Source: Caballeronia concitans (lineage in GTDB: Bacteria; Pseudomonadota; Gammaproteobacteria; Burkholderiales; Burkholderiaceae). From it: a DNA stretch of 64,000 nt. Shown here in pieces: positions 1-9,609 of the stretch; the stretch's first letter is position 1, and every line of letters begins with the position of its first letter. The notes beneath the pieces were generated by a model. That model was given only the letters and a program-made list of their open reading frames with translations. It did no database searches and had not been told where the DNA came from. Both the position numbers and the translations under genes were made by a program. The stretch spans positions 1 to 64,000 of the forward strand of contig NZ_FCNV02000003.1 in the NCBI RefSeq assembly GCF_001544615.1. The letters are read 5' to 3'.

Positions 1-617
1 TTCCACGCCCCCAATACATACGACATGCCGAAGCTATACGCGCGATTGTTCGCGAATCCGCCCGCCTGATTGGAGAAGCCGTACAGCCCGCCGACCCTGA
101 AACCCGCCATGTTCGGACTCAGATATTTCACCGCGTTGTTGATCTGAAACGAATCGTTCAGGTTGTCGTTGTCTAGCGGATGCGCGAAGTGCGTGCCGCC
201 GAACTCCGTACCCGTCAATGCAAGCGGCGCGACGAAATCGACCATGCTGTCGGTTTGGCGGCCCAGCGTGAGCGTGCCGTAATCGCGGCTTGATAAACCG
301 ACATACGCCAGGCGATTGAAGATGCGATTGTTCGACGTGTACTGCCCGGTGTTCAGATTGAAGCCGCTTTCCAGCGTGAAGATGGCCTTCATGCCCGCGC
401 CGAGGTCTTCAGCCCCGCGCAAACCCCAGCGGCTGTACTGGACTGCGCCGCTCGTCATTTCCCAGTTGCTGTGCCCGCCGCCCGTCCCGCTGATCTGACT
501 GTTCGTGTAGGTCAGACCCGCATCGATCAGCCCGTAGAGCGTGACACTGCTTTGCGCATGCGCTGCTCCGCCGACGGTGAGGATTGTCGCCGCACCTATC
601 TTAAGCATCTTGTTCAT
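1..617 (-). CDS. Gram-negative porin, 5' part only (cut by window edge)
   Basis: This encodes the N-terminal 205 residues of a trimeric outer-membrane beta-barrel porin for small hydrophilic solutes. It begins MNKMLKIGAATILTVGGAAHA, a signal peptide ending AHA, followed by QSSVTLYGLIDAG, the first strand typical of Burkholderia porins. SRWGLRGAEDLGAGMKA, LGRQ and FQINNAVKY are further family signatures. The ATG is preceded by a GGAG-type site with good spacing. The gene runs out of the window, so the C-terminal half cannot be judged. A second porin of the same family lies near 60.2-61.3 kb. Confidence 0.93.
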   Translation of the reverse strand, partial: MNKMLKIGAATILTVGGAAHAQSSVTLYGLIDAGLTYTNSQISGTGGGHSNWEMTSGAVQYSRWGLRGAEDLGAGMKAIFTLESGFNLNTGQYTSNNRIFNRLAYVGLSSRDYGTLTLGRQTDSMVDFVAPLALTGTEFGGTHFAHPLDNDNLNDSFQINNAVKYLSPNMAGFRVGGLYGFSNQAGGFANNRAYSFGMSYVLGAW

Positions 618-947
618 TTGCCAGCTCCGTGCGAGTCATCGATACGAAAAGGCGCGATGTGCTTTCACCCACTTTATGCGACCACAGTCAGAACCGCCAA
701 CTCGAAAAGCCGTGCGAACATAAACGTCGGGAAATCCGTGTTCAAACAACAGGCACGCAGCTAACGTGTGGGCGCGCAGCCCGGCGGCAATGGAGTGCTT
801 ACTGTTTTCCTTCCGGGCGTAGCTTGCCTTTGCGTGATTCGCAAGTGGATGACCCGGATTGATTTTTCGATTGGGCGTTGCACTCCGAAACACGCCGAGG
901 GGGCGCGGCGTGGCGACCGGAAGCAATGGGTCGATACGTTTGCGCAA
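618..947. other. Intergenic region upstream of the porin gene
   Basis: About 330 bases separate the end of the MATE gene from the start of the porin gene, both on the minus strand. The region should hold the porin promoter and leader. Open frames cross it on both strands, but none has a convincing start, ribosome site or recognisable protein. I see no strong hairpin or repeat. Confidence 0.5.
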
Positions 948-2306
948 TCAGACGCGCCCACTCTCGCCGATCCCCCGCTCGATCGACGGCAGTTGCAAGA
1001 ACAACGTCACCCCGCGCGCCACCATGAACGCAGTAAGCGCGGACCAAAGCCCGTGATTTCCGAGCGGACCGACAAGCGTCCACGCCGCGATCATGAACAC
1101 CGTGAGCGATGCCGCCATCGCCATCATCAGTTCCCGCGTACGCGTCGCGCCGATGAACACGCCGTCGAACAGAAATCCCGCGACGGATGCAAGCGGCAGC
1201 ACCGCAGCCCACGGCAGATAGCGCACCGCCGCCGCGCGCACTACAGCCTGATCCGTCAGCCGCCCGATGATCCATTCCCCGCTGACCCAGTACACGACCG
1301 AAAACCCCGCCGCGCCGATGACCGACCACAGCATCGTCACCTTGACGGCCTGGCGGAACGCATGTCGATCGCGCGCGCCTATCGCCGCGCCGACGAGCGC
1401 CTCGGCGGCGTGCGCGAAGCCGTCGAGCCCGAAGGCCATGAACGTCTGGAAGTTGAGCAGCAGCGCATTGGCGGCGAGCACCGCATCGCCCTGACGCGCG
1501 CCCATATGCGCGAACCAGCCGTACGAGCCGAGCAGACACAGCGTGCGAATGAAAATATCGCGATTGATTGCGATTAGACGGCGAATCGCGCGCAGATCGA
1601 AGAGCGTGGCGAGCGCGATCGGCGGCAGGCCGCGTTCGCGCAGTCGCCAGAGAATCGCCGCGCCCAGCGCGAAGCCGCAGAAATCGGCGAAAGCGGTCGC
1701 CGCGCCGACGCCCGCGATGCCCCAGCCGAAGCGATACACGAACAGCAGCACCGCCACGATATTCACCGCGTTGATGAACACCTGCGTGAGCAGCGCGAGC
1801 CGCACGCGCTGGCAGCCGAGCAGATAGCCGAGCACCGCGTAATTGCCGAGCGCGAACGGCGCGGCCCAGATGCGCGCGTGGCAATACGCGCTCGCCGTTT
1901 CGTGGACCGCGCCGCTGCCGCCGAGCGCTTGCAGCGCGTAACGAATGATCGGCGCCTGCAACGCGAGCACCGCCGCGCCGATCGCGAATGCGAGCATCAG
2001 CGCGCGCAGCACGCTCGCGCGCACGGCGGCGGCATCGCGTGCGCCGAACGCCTGCGCAACGAGGCCCGTCGTGCCCATGCGCAAGAAGCCGAAACCCCAG
2101 AACACGAAGCTGAACACGAGTCCGCCGAGCGCGACGCCGCCCAGATATTGCGGACCGTCGAGATGACCGGCGACGGCGGTATCGACTGAGCCGAGAATCG
2201 GCTGCGTGAGATTCGCTAGGACGATAGGAAAGGCGAGCGTCAGCACCCGGCGATGCCAACGCACAGGCAACGCGTCGCGGTAGGGAAGGTCCGGAGAGTC
2301 GGTCAA
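948..2306 (-). CDS. MATE family efflux transporter (DinF/NorM type)
   Basis: This is an inner-membrane multidrug/toxin exporter, normally driven by proton or sodium antiport. The 452 residues fit the family's usual length of about 450. The first membrane segment contains [26 protein letters not shown], seen here as the [10 protein letters not shown] and VDTAVAGHL signatures. Two bundles of about six helices follow. The most upstream usable start is TTG ([11 protein letters not shown]); there is no in-frame ATG before residue 77, so TTG or one of two nearby GTG codons must be used. It is divergent from the YnfA-type gene. The substrate cannot be told from sequence. Confidence 0.9.
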   Translation of the reverse strand: MTDSPDLPYRDALPVRWHRRVLTLAFPIVLANLTQPILGSVDTAVAGHLDGPQYLGGVALGGLVFSFVFWGFGFLRMGTTGLVAQAFGARDAAAVRASVLRALMLAFAIGAAVLALQAPIIRYALQALGGSGAVHETASAYCHARIWAAPFALGNYAVLGYLLGCQRVRLALLTQVFINAVNIVAVLLFVYRFGWGIAGVGAATAFADFCGFALGAAILWRLRERGLPPIALATLFDLRAIRRLIAINRDIFIRTLCLLGSYGWFAHMGARQGDAVLAANALLLNFQTFMAFGLDGFAHAAEALVGAAIGARDRHAFRQAVKVTMLWSVIGAAGFSVVYWVSGEWIIGRLTDQAVVRAAAVRYLPWAAVLPLASVAGFLFDGVFIGATRTRELMMAMAASLTVFMIAAWTLVGPLGNHGLWSALTAFMVARGVTLFLQLPSIERGIGESGRV

Positions 2307-2402
2307 GGCAGCGCGAAGGCGGGCAAAGGCGACATTGTCGTCAGCAGCGGGCGGCGGCGCAACTCAACGACGCGACTCGCCGCGCAACCGATAATGCACG
2401 CC

Positions 2403-2720
2403 ATGAAAACCTTCCTGCTCTATGTCGTGACCGCAGTCGCCGAAATTGCCGGCTGCTATTTCCCGTATCGATGGCTGAAGGCGGGCGGATCGGCGTGGCT
2501 CGTCGTGCCCGGCGCGCTGTCGCTCGCGCTCTTCGCGTGGCTGCTGACGCTGCACGATACCGCCGCCGGCCGCATCTACGCGGCGTATGGCGGCGTGTAC
2601 ATCGGCGTGGCGATTGCGTGGCTATGGGCAGTCGATCGCATCCGGCCGACCGCGTGGGACGTGACCGGCGCGGCCATCGCGCTGATCGGCATGAGCGTGA
2701 TCGCGTTCCAGCCGCGCTGA
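2403..2720 (+). CDS. YnfA/UPF0060 family small membrane protein
   Basis: This is a four-helix inner-membrane protein of 105 residues, the normal size for UPF0060/YnfA, a family related to small multidrug transporters. It starts [20 protein letters not shown]. The AEIAGCY motif, the [12 protein letters not shown] segment and the final helix ending MSVIAFQPR match the family closely. An ATG nine bases upstream (MHAMKTF) is an alternative start. The gene stands alone, divergent from the MATE gene and convergent with the DUF2891 gene. The physiological role of the family is not settled; drug export has been proposed. Confidence 0.9.
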   Translation: MKTFLLYVVTAVAEIAGCYFPYRWLKAGGSAWLVVPGALSLALFAWLLTLHDTAAGRIYAAYGGVYIGVAIAWLWAVDRIRPTAWDVTGAAIALIGMSVIAFQPR

Positions 2721-2743
2721 TCCGTCCCGATGCACGCGATGGC

Positions 2744-3766
2744 TCACGCTTCCAGCGCGAGCAACGCGAACGTCGCGAGCCAGTGCTCGCCCATGTAGTC
2801 GCCCGCGACGTGCGCGATGCCCGACGCCAGATGCGCGTCGGCCGCCGCTTCGAGCACGCCGATGCGCGCATCGCCTGCCGGCAGCGCCCGCGCGATCGTC
2901 CGCTGGCACCAGGCGCGGCTCAGATTGAGGCCGTCGAGATGCGCGAGCTTGCCGTCGCTGCGATCCGTGACGGTGGCGGGCGTGAAGAGCGTCGCCGGCT
3001 CGCGATCGGCGATGCGCGGCAGGAACGCATCGAACCAGCCGACGAAGCGCTCGGCCGGTAGCACATGGCGCATCAACACGGCTTCCATCAGCGAAGGCGA
3101 GAGGAACTCGTCGCCCGCAGGCTCCCACGCCTGGCACGCGGCGTCGTGCTCGAACCAGCGCATCGCGGTGTCTTCGAGCAGTCGCGCGAACGCCGTATCG
3201 CCGACGATGCGCGCATAGCCCAGCGACAATGTCAGCGCGAACGCCATGTTGAAGTGCGTGCCGACGCGAAGCGGATACGTCGATTTCGGCAAAAAGTCCT
3301 TGAAGCGATCGACGAAGGCATCGGCGAGCGGCTGCAGCGTGCGCGCCCAGCGCTCGGCGTCGGCGGAACGCATCGAGCGAAGCTGGCCCGCGAGCGCGAG
3401 CAGCCACGCCCAGCCGTAAGGCCTCTCGAAACCGCGCGACGCCGGCCGCTGCAAATAAGCGACCTCGGCGGCGACGTTGGCTTCAGTGAAGTGCTCGTCG
3501 ATGACGGCGCGAATGTGCGCAGCCTCGGGCAGGTCGGGGAAACGGTCGTACAGGCGCGCGATCAGCCAATAGCCGTGCACGCACGAATGCCAGTCGAAGC
3601 TGCCGTAGAAGATCGGATGCAGCGCCCGCGGGCTTTGCGCGTCGGCGTCGCCTGCGAGCACGTGATCGAGCTTGTTCGGATACTCGCGCGTCAGATGGCC
3701 GAGCGCGACCTGCGCGAATTTCGATGCCAGCGCGGCGTCCAGCGCCGTCGCGTTCTGCTTGTTCAT
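2744..3766 (-). CDS. DUF2891 family protein
   Basis: This is a soluble protein of 340 residues without signal peptide or membrane segment. The conserved HPIFYGSFDWHSCVHGYW stretch near residues 50-67 and helical repeats with Trp/Arg-rich motifs (RPYGWAWLL, CQAWEPAGDEFLSP) are hallmarks of DUF2891. The repeats resemble alpha/alpha-toroid folds of sugar-processing enzymes, but no activity is established to my knowledge. The ATG (MNKQNATALDAAL) opens the frame. It is divergent from the MHS permease, and a 16-bp inverted repeat lies in the shared promoter region. Confidence 0.8.
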   Translation of the reverse strand: MNKQNATALDAALASKFAQVALGHLTREYPNKLDHVLAGDADAQSPRALHPIFYGSFDWHSCVHGYWLIARLYDRFPDLPEAAHIRAVIDEHFTEANVAAEVAYLQRPASRGFERPYGWAWLLALAGQLRSMRSADAERWARTLQPLADAFVDRFKDFLPKSTYPLRVGTHFNMAFALTLSLGYARIVGDTAFARLLEDTAMRWFEHDAACQAWEPAGDEFLSPSLMEAVLMRHVLPAERFVGWFDAFLPRIADREPATLFTPATVTDRSDGKLAHLDGLNLSRAWCQRTIARALPAGDARIGVLEAAADAHLASGIAHVAGDYMGEHWLATFALLALEA

Positions 3767-3806
3767 TCGGACCTCGCGGGTTCGTGAAAGCGGGACAGGA
3801 ATCTAT

Positions 3807-3845
3807 CACGAGACTTTATCGATAAATAATCGAGAAAGTATCGTG
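3807..3845. promoter_or_regulatory. Imperfect 16-7-16 inverted repeat in divergent promoter region
   Basis: The arms CACGAGACTTTATCGA and TCGAGAAAGTATCGTG are complementary at 14 of 16 positions around a 7-base A/T loop. The element lies about 40 bases upstream of the DUF2891 gene and about 215 bases upstream of the MHS permease gene. Its size and position suit an operator for a dimeric regulator. No regulator gene lies beside it, so the cognate protein is unknown. Confidence 0.5.
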
Positions 3846-4061
3846 TTGGGGTAATTACCTACGCACACGGCTTTCAACGCGCGCGAAGGCTTTAAACGCA
3901 AGGCGCGACGCCCGCAAATGCAACGCGATGAAGCGCGGATGCGCGCGCCGGCGATGAAAGCGTCGTTTAAACTTGCGCCCGAACGCCGACAGAGCGTGCC
4001 ATCCGGAGCCCACGCGCCGGGTTTTCATCCCGATTAGAGACATAAAAGACTTCAGCACATC

Positions 4062-5357
4062 ATGACCGACCTTCCCATCTATACCGCAGAGGACACCCGG
4101 CGACGCGTTTTCGCCATCGTCGGCGCATCGTCGGGCAATCTCGTCGAATGGTTCGATTTCTATATTTATTCGTTCCTCGCGCTGTATTTTTCGGCGGCTT
4201 TCTTTCCGAGCGGCAATTCGACCACGCAATTGCTGAATACCGCCGGCGTGTTCGCGGCGGGCTTCCTGATGCGTCCGATCGGCGGATGGCTCTTCGGCCG
4301 CATCGCGGACAAGCACGGCCGCCGCAACGCGATGATGATCTCCGTGCTGATGATGTGCGGCGGATCGCTCGTCATCACCTTCCTGCCGACGTACGCGACC
4401 ATCGGCGCGTGGGCGCCCGTGCTGCTGCTCGTCGCGCGGCTCTTTCAGGGCTTGTCGGTGGGCGGCGAGTACGGCACGAGCGCCACGTACATGAGCGAAG
4501 TGGCGCTGCGCGGCCGGCGCGGCTTCTTCGCGTCGTTTCAGTATGTGACGCTGATCGGCGGACAGCTCGCCGCGCTGCTCGTGCTCGTCATCCTGCAGCT
4601 TTTCCTGTCGACGGAAGAACTGAAGGCATGGGGCTGGCGCGTTCCGTTTTTCGTCGGTGCGTGCGCGGCGCTGGTGTCGCTTTATCTGCGCCGCTCGCTC
4701 GATGAAACCACGACCGCCGAAACGCGCGAACGCAAGGAAGCGGGCACGCTCGCCGGCCTGATGCAGCACAAGAAAGCGTTCATGACGGTGGTGGGCTTCA
4801 CGGCCGGCGGATCGCTGATCTTCTACACGTTCACCACGTACATGCAGAAGTATCTGGTGAACACGGCGGGCATGCACGCCAAGACCGCCAGCAACGTGAT
4901 GACCGCGGCGCTCCTCGTCTACATGCTGCTGCAGCCGCTGTTCGGTGCGCTGTCGGACCGCATCGGCCGCCGTCGCTCGATGCTGTTCTTCGGCGCGCTC
5001 GCCACCATTTGCACGGTGCCGCTGCTGCACGCACTGCGCGACGTGACGAGCCCGGTCATGGCCTTCGTGCTCGTTGTGGTGGCGCTCGCCATCGTGAGCT
5101 TCTATACGTCGATCAGCGGTCTCATCAAGGCCGAAATGTTCCCGCCCGAAGTGCGCGCGCTGGGCGTCGGGCTTTCGTATGCGGTGGCCAACGCGGTGTT
5201 CGGCGGATCGGCGGAATACGTGGCACTGTTCCTGAAGAACGCCGGGAACGAATCGGCGTTCTATTGGTACGTGACCGTGATGTGCGCGATCTCGTTCGTC
5301 GTGTCCTGGCGAATGATGGATCCGAGCAAGGAAGGGTATCTGCGCAACGAACCGTAA
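4062..5357 (+). CDS. MHS family MFS transporter, KgtP-like
   Basis: This is a 12-helix inner-membrane proton symporter of the metabolite:H+ symporter family, whose members import 2-oxoglutarate, citrate, proline/betaine or shikimate. The 431 residues fit. [17 protein letters not shown] opens helix 1, [15 protein letters not shown] is the loop 2-3 signature, and [20 protein letters not shown] is the helix 4-5 signature closest to KgtP-type dicarboxylate permeases. The ATG start gives [15 protein letters not shown]. The closeness to KgtP suggests a di- or tricarboxylate substrate, but this is inference. The gene is divergent from the DUF2891 gene across about 295 bases. Confidence 0.9.
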   Translation: MTDLPIYTAEDTRRRVFAIVGASSGNLVEWFDFYIYSFLALYFSAAFFPSGNSTTQLLNTAGVFAAGFLMRPIGGWLFGRIADKHGRRNAMMISVLMMCGGSLVITFLPTYATIGAWAPVLLLVARLFQGLSVGGEYGTSATYMSEVALRGRRGFFASFQYVTLIGGQLAALLVLVILQLFLSTEELKAWGWRVPFFVGACAALVSLYLRRSLDETTTAETRERKEAGTLAGLMQHKKAFMTVVGFTAGGSLIFYTFTTYMQKYLVNTAGMHAKTASNVMTAALLVYMLLQPLFGALSDRIGRRRSMLFFGALATICTVPLLHALRDVTSPVMAFVLVVVALAIVSFYTSISGLIKAEMFPPEVRALGVGLSYAVANAVFGGSAEYVALFLKNAGNESAFYWYVTVMCAISFVVSWRMMDPSKEGYLRNEP

Positions 5358-5563
5358 GGTATGGCGCGTGCGGCGCGCGGCTTCGGGCCTCGCGCCGCTT
5401 GCCGTTGACGGTAGTATGGTGTTTTATGCGGTATGTATCGTTAGAGAACGCGCCCGGTGCGGCGCGCAGCATCATTCGGAAACAGGATACACATGCGCGC
5501 GGGCATCTCGCGCGCCACGGCGATGAGCGCATTCGGGCGCATCGGTCTGCCAGGAGCCTGTCC

Positions 5564-6241
5564 ATGGAAGATTTCGACGAAACGCTATTTGTCGTGTGGC
5601 GAGCGAACATGAACGTGCTGACCGGCTCGCCCGGCGGCGCGACGCGTCTCGCGCGCATGATGAACTTCTCGCCTTCGTTCATGAAGCTGATCGTCGCGGG
5701 GCAGCGCGATTTCAACGAGGAGTTCGTGCGCGGCATCGAACTGGTGTCGGGTTTGCCGCCGCACTGGATGGACGAGCGCCGCGCGCCCGCCGACGTGCCG
5801 CCTGAAGTCAGGCGCGCGCTCGATGAAGAACGGCCGTTCGCGGTATTTCGCGGCACGGCGCATCCCGCGCCGAAGCGCTCGGTGCTGCGCGGCCCCGAGC
5901 CGCTGCTGTCTCAGACGGAAGCCACTCGGCGCGTCGCCGATCTCGCGCAGCAGCAGGCCGAAGCCAACCGGCGCGATCTGCTGTTCCGGAAGAATCGCGA
6001 ACTGCTGTCACAGGATTTGCGACGCCTCGAGCGCCAGCTCGGGCTTCTGCAAGTCGAGCCGATGCTGCCGAAAGCCGATGAACTCATCGCTTCCGACCGC
6101 ATGAGCGAAGCGGCGAAGGCCGATCTCTCCGGCCGGCTCGAACAGATCGACAAGCACGTGAAGCTCTTGCATCAGCACGTGGAAAAGCTCGTCGCGCTGC
6201 TCACCGCGCCGGACGAGCCGGAATCGAACGACGCGAACTGA
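5564..6241 (+). CDS. Hypothetical protein with C-terminal coiled coil
   Basis: I do not recognise this 225-residue protein. The chosen ATG (MEDFDETLFVVWRANMN) follows GGAG at 5553-5556; the frame is open much further upstream, but that part is shadow of the permease gene. Residues 15-75 (RLARMMNFSPSFMKLIVAG, then a Pro/Trp segment) loosely resemble a Cro/C1-like helix bundle without a clear recognition helix. Residues from about 115 to the end are charged and heptad-like (QQQAEANRR, RRLERQLGLL, HVKLLHQHVEKLVALL), pointing to a coiled coil and oligomerisation. There is no signal peptide. A terminator follows directly. It could be a DNA-binding or scaffold protein. Confidence 0.7.
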   Translation: MEDFDETLFVVWRANMNVLTGSPGGATRLARMMNFSPSFMKLIVAGQRDFNEEFVRGIELVSGLPPHWMDERRAPADVPPEVRRALDEERPFAVFRGTAHPAPKRSVLRGPEPLLSQTEATRRVADLAQQQAEANRRDLLFRKNRELLSQDLRRLERQLGLLQVEPMLPKADELIASDRMSEAAKADLSGRLEQIDKHVKLLHQHVEKLVALLTAPDEPESNDAN

Positions 6242-6251
6242 GCCTCGTGAA

Positions 6252-6280
6252 GAAGCCCCGGCTTATTTCCGGGGCGTCTT
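6252..6280. terminator. Hairpin terminator between convergent genes
   Basis: GCCCCGG pairs with CCGGGGC around the 7-base loop CTTATTT, extended by flanking A/T pairs. The loop contains the TAA stop of the small minus-strand gene, so the hairpin overlaps that gene's end. It would terminate the plus-strand transcript. Confidence 0.6.
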
Positions 6281-6421
6281 GCGATCGTCAGTGGGTTCGG
6301 GTTCCGGGTGGACGGCAATCGGATCGCTCGCGGGAAACGTCTCTTCCAGCGCTTCATCCAGCAAATCTTCGTTGTTTTCGGCGGGCGGTTCTTTCGATGC
6401 GTCGGGCGTTCGCTGCGTCAT
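6263..6421 (-). CDS. Small acidic protein with DEALEETFPASDP motif
   Basis: This 52-residue, strongly acidic protein begins MTQRTPDASKEPP and contains LDEALEETFPASDPIAV, a motif I recognise from many short uncharacterised proteobacterial proteins. It has no signal peptide or membrane segment and is probably largely disordered apart from the motif. The longer open frame upstream lacks coding character. The stop codon sits in the loop of a terminator hairpin. Function is unknown. Confidence 0.65.
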   Translation of the reverse strand: MTQRTPDASKEPPAENNEDLLDEALEETFPASDPIAVHPEPEPTDDRKTPRK

Positions 6422-6605
6422 GATGCGCTCCGGATGCGAGTGGAAGTATCTCAATATATCGCAGTGTCCCGTCCGGCGCGCGCGATCCTCGTTCCTTGCA
6501 TTCGGGTTGTCACTAGGTGGCGAAAGCGCGCGGTTCGCGTGATCGTTCTGGTCATCGGCTAACGTCGGACGAAGCGTTCGCACGAGGCCTTCACCGGACC
6601 CATTC

Positions 6606-7742
6606 ATGATCGACAGTTTTCTCACCGAAGAACAGCGCATGATCCGCGACGCGGCGCGCCAGTTCTCGGCCGAAGTGCTCGCGCCGAACGCGGGCCAGTG
6701 GGACAAGGACGCCGCCATTCCCGACGCCGTCGTGCGGCAGCTCGGCGAACTCGGCTTGCTCGGGATGATCGTTCCCGCCGATTTCGGCGGCACGTACAGC
6801 GACTACACCGCCTACGCGCTCGCGATGGAGGAAATCGCGGCCGGCTGCGCCTCGTGCGCGACGATGATGAGCGTGCACAACTCCGTCGGCTGCGGGCCGA
6901 TCCTCGCTTACGGCAACGACGCGCAAAAGGCCGAATGGCTGCCGAAGCTCGCGAGCGGCGAAGTGATCGGCGCGTTCTGCCTGACCGAGCCGCACGCGGG
7001 TTCCGAAGCGAACAACCTGCGCGTGCGCGCCGTCGAGCGCGACGGCCAGTGGATTCTCTCCGGCAGCAAGCAGTTCGTGACGAACGGACGGCGCGCGGGC
7101 GTCGCGATCGTGTTCGCGGTGACGGACCCCGAGTTGGGAAAGCGCGGCCTTTCCGCGTTCATCGTGCCGACGAGCACGCCGGGCTTCAACGTCGGGCCGC
7201 CGGAACACAAGCTCGGCATTCGCGCATCCGATACCTGCCCGATCACCTTCGACGACTGCGCGATTCCCGCCGCCAATCTGCTCGGCGAACGCGGCGAGGG
7301 CTTGCGCATTGCGCTGTCGAATCTGGAAGGCGGGCGCATCGGGATCGCGGCGCAGGCGCTCGGCATCGCGCGCGCGGCCTTCGATGCGGCGCGTGCCTAC
7401 GCGCGCGAACGCGTGCAGTTCGGCAAGCCGATCATCGAGCATCAGTCGGTCGCGAACATGCTCGCGGACATGCAGACGCAGATCAACGCGGCGCGGCTGC
7501 TCGTGCTGCACGCGGCGCGCATGCGGACCGAAGGCGTTCCGTGTCTGTCGGAGGCGTCGCAGGCGAAGCTGTTCGCATCGGAAATGGCCGAGCGCGTGTG
7601 TTCCGACGCGATCCAGATTCACGGCGGATACGGCTATCTGCAGGACTATCCGGTGGAGCGGCATTATCGCGATGCGCGCATCACGCAGATTTACGAAGGA
7701 ACCAGCGAAGTGCAGCGGATGGTGATCGCGCGGAACGTTTGA
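6606..7742 (+). CDS. Acyl-CoA dehydrogenase family protein
   Basis: This FAD enzyme introduces an alpha-beta double bond into acyl-CoA thioesters and passes electrons to ETF. The 378 residues include the three usual domains. [14 protein letters not shown] (near 125) is the FAD/substrate signature, and [21 protein letters not shown] is the C-terminal signature. The catalytic Glu is E364 in IYEGTSE, the position used by short-chain, isobutyryl and related dehydrogenases rather than isovaleryl or long-chain types. The next gene, an acyl-CoA ligase, begins 13 bases after the stop, so the pair probably activates and oxidises one carboxylic acid. The substrate is unknown; a short or branched chain is likely. 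Confidence 0.93.
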   Translation: MIDSFLTEEQRMIRDAARQFSAEVLAPNAGQWDKDAAIPDAVVRQLGELGLLGMIVPADFGGTYSDYTAYALAMEEIAAGCASCATMMSVHNSVGCGPILAYGNDAQKAEWLPKLASGEVIGAFCLTEPHAGSEANNLRVRAVERDGQWILSGSKQFVTNGRRAGVAIVFAVTDPELGKRGLSAFIVPTSTPGFNVGPPEHKLGIRASDTCPITFDDCAIPAANLLGERGEGLRIALSNLEGGRIGIAAQALGIARAAFDAARAYARERVQFGKPIIEHQSVANMLADMQTQINAARLLVLHAARMRTEGVPCLSEASQAKLFASEMAERVCSDAIQIHGGYGYLQDYPVERHYRDARITQIYEGTSEVQRMVIARNV

Positions 7743-7755
7743 GCGAGGAGACGCT

Positions 7756-9471
7756 ATGAGCCGGGCTGAGCCGTTCATTGAAGCAAGAGATTTTCTGCTG
7801 CGTCATCGCACCGATTACGACACCGCGTATCGCGACTTCAAATGGCCCGTGCTCGACCGCTTCAACTGGGCGCTCGATTATTTCGACCCGATGGCGCGCG
7901 GCAACGATGCGCCCGCGCTGCATATCGTGAGCGAAAGCGGCGACGAGACGCGGCTTTCTTTCGCGCAGATGAGCGAGCGGTCCGCGCGCGTCGCGAATCA
8001 CTTGCGCGCGCTGAACGTGAAGCGCGGCGAGCGCATTCTGCTGATGCTGCCGAACCGCGTCGAGCTATGGGAAACGATGCTCGCGGCAATGAAGCTCGGC
8101 GCGATTGTGCTGCCCGCGACGACGCAGCTTGCGAGCGGCGACTTGCGCGAACGCATCGCGCTGGGAAGCGTGCAGCATGTCATCGTCGATGCAGGCGAAA
8201 CGCACAAGTTCGATGGCATCGATCTTCCCGGCGTGCGGCTGTCCGTCGGCGGCGCGCGCGAAGGCTGGCTCGCTTACGACGATGCCTACCGCGCATCGCC
8301 TGAATTTGCTTCGGATGCCGAAACAAATGCGCGCGATCCGTATTTGCTGTACTTCACGTCGGGCACGACGTCGAAGCCGAAGCTCGTCGCGCATACGCAC
8401 GAAAGCTATCCGGTGGGGCATCTCTCGACGATGTACTGGATCGGCCTTCAGCCCGGCGACGTGCACTGGAACATCAGTTCGCCCGGCTGGGCCAAGCACG
8501 CGTGGAGCTGTTTCTTCGCGCCGTGGAATGCCGGGGCGTGCGTGTTCATCTACAACTTCAGCCGATTCGACGCCGCCCGCACGCTCGATGCGCTCGTGCA
8601 GCACGAAGTCACCACGCTGTGCGCGCCGCCGACCGTCTGGCGGATGCTCGTGCAGGAGCCGCTCGCGTCGTATCGCGTGAAGCTGCGGGAGATCGTCGGG
8701 GCGGGCGAGCCGCTGAATCCGGAAGTCGTCGAACGCGTGCAGGCCGCGTGGGGCGTGCCCATCCGCGATGGCTACGGCCAGACGGAGACCACCGCGCAGA
8801 TCGCCAACACGCCGGGCCAGCGGCTCGTTCCCGGATCGATGAGCCGCCCGCTGCCGGGTTATCGCGTGGTGCTGCTCGATCCGGACGGTCATCCCGCCGA
8901 CGAAGGGGAAATCACGCTCGCGCTCGATCCGCCGCCGCTCGGCCTGATGACCGGTTACGCCGACAATCCCGCCGCGACGGAGAACGCGATGCGCGGCGGC
9001 TTCTATCGCACGTCCGATGTCGCGGCGCGCGGCGCGGATGGCTATTTCACGTACATCGGCCGCGCGGACGATGTCTTCAAGTCCTCCGATTACCGCCTGA
9101 GTCCGTTCGAGCTGGAAAGCGTGCTGATCGAACACGAGGCGATCGCGGAAGCGGCCGTCGTCCCGAGTCCCGATGCATTGCGGCTGTCCGTGCCCAAGGC
9201 TTTCGTGACGTTGCGGCACGGCTTCACGATCGGTCCGGACGTCGCGCGCAGCGTGTTCGCGTTTTCGCGTGAGCGGCTTGCGCCGTACAAGCGCATCCGT
9301 CGGCTCGAATTCGCCGAATTGCCGAAGACGATTTCCGGCAAGATCCGGCGTGTCGATTTGCGCAGGCACGAAGCATCGCGCACGCAGGACGCGAATCGCG
9401 GCGAACACGAATATTGGGAGGAAGACTTTCCGGAACTGCGTCAGCGAAACGATGCCGATTCCGTGAAATGA
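7756..9471 (+). CDS. AMP-forming acyl-CoA synthetase
   Basis: This ANL-superfamily enzyme makes acyl-CoA from a carboxylate, ATP and CoA through an acyl-adenylate. The 571 residues fit. LYFTSGTTSKPKLVAHTH near residues 195-212 is the P-loop motif, DGYGQTETT the A5 motif, and GRADDVFKSSDYRLSPFE the hinge region. The catalytic Lys of motif A10 lies in LPKTISGKIRR near residue 530. A GAGGAG ribosome site precedes the ATG. The gene is coupled to the acyl-CoA dehydrogenase. The sequence resembles medium-chain or propionyl/benzoyl-type ligases; I cannot assign the acid. Confidence 0.92.
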   Translation: MSRAEPFIEARDFLLRHRTDYDTAYRDFKWPVLDRFNWALDYFDPMARGNDAPALHIVSESGDETRLSFAQMSERSARVANHLRALNVKRGERILLMLPNRVELWETMLAAMKLGAIVLPATTQLASGDLRERIALGSVQHVIVDAGETHKFDGIDLPGVRLSVGGAREGWLAYDDAYRASPEFASDAETNARDPYLLYFTSGTTSKPKLVAHTHESYPVGHLSTMYWIGLQPGDVHWNISSPGWAKHAWSCFFAPWNAGACVFIYNFSRFDAARTLDALVQHEVTTLCAPPTVWRMLVQEPLASYRVKLREIVGAGEPLNPEVVERVQAAWGVPIRDGYGQTETTAQIANTPGQRLVPGSMSRPLPGYRVVLLDPDGHPADEGEITLALDPPPLGLMTGYADNPAATENAMRGGFYRTSDVAARGADGYFTYIGRADDVFKSSDYRLSPFELESVLIEHEAIAEAAVVPSPDALRLSVPKAFVTLRHGFTIGPDVARSVFAFSRERLAPYKRIRRLEFAELPKTISGKIRRVDLRRHEASRTQDANRGEHEYWEEDFPELRQRNDADSVK

Positions 9472-9609
9472 TCCGCGCCGCCGGTTCACGCGCTGGCGGC
9501 GGAAATGGAAAGCAAATGTAACGCGGGTGCCTGTGCGGCGAACCGTCTGAAGGGCCGTTGGTCGAAACGGCTCCATTCACGTCGGATCAATTCAAGGAGG
9601 AACCCGATC

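Noticed and set aside
799-2259. Long minus-strand frame of 486 codons inside the MATE gene region
   Set aside because: It is Arg/Ala/Gly-rich, low in structure and out of frame with the real gene. This is typical of shadows in GC-rich DNA.
3767-4061. Possible small RNA in the divergent DUF2891-permease region
   Set aside because: There is no paired promoter and terminator; the inverted repeat lacks a T-run and fits an operator better.
3855-5030. 391-codon minus-strand frame opposite the MHS permease
   Set aside because: The composition (His, Arg, Glu, Gln rich) is that of an antisense shadow, while the plus strand encodes a clear transporter.
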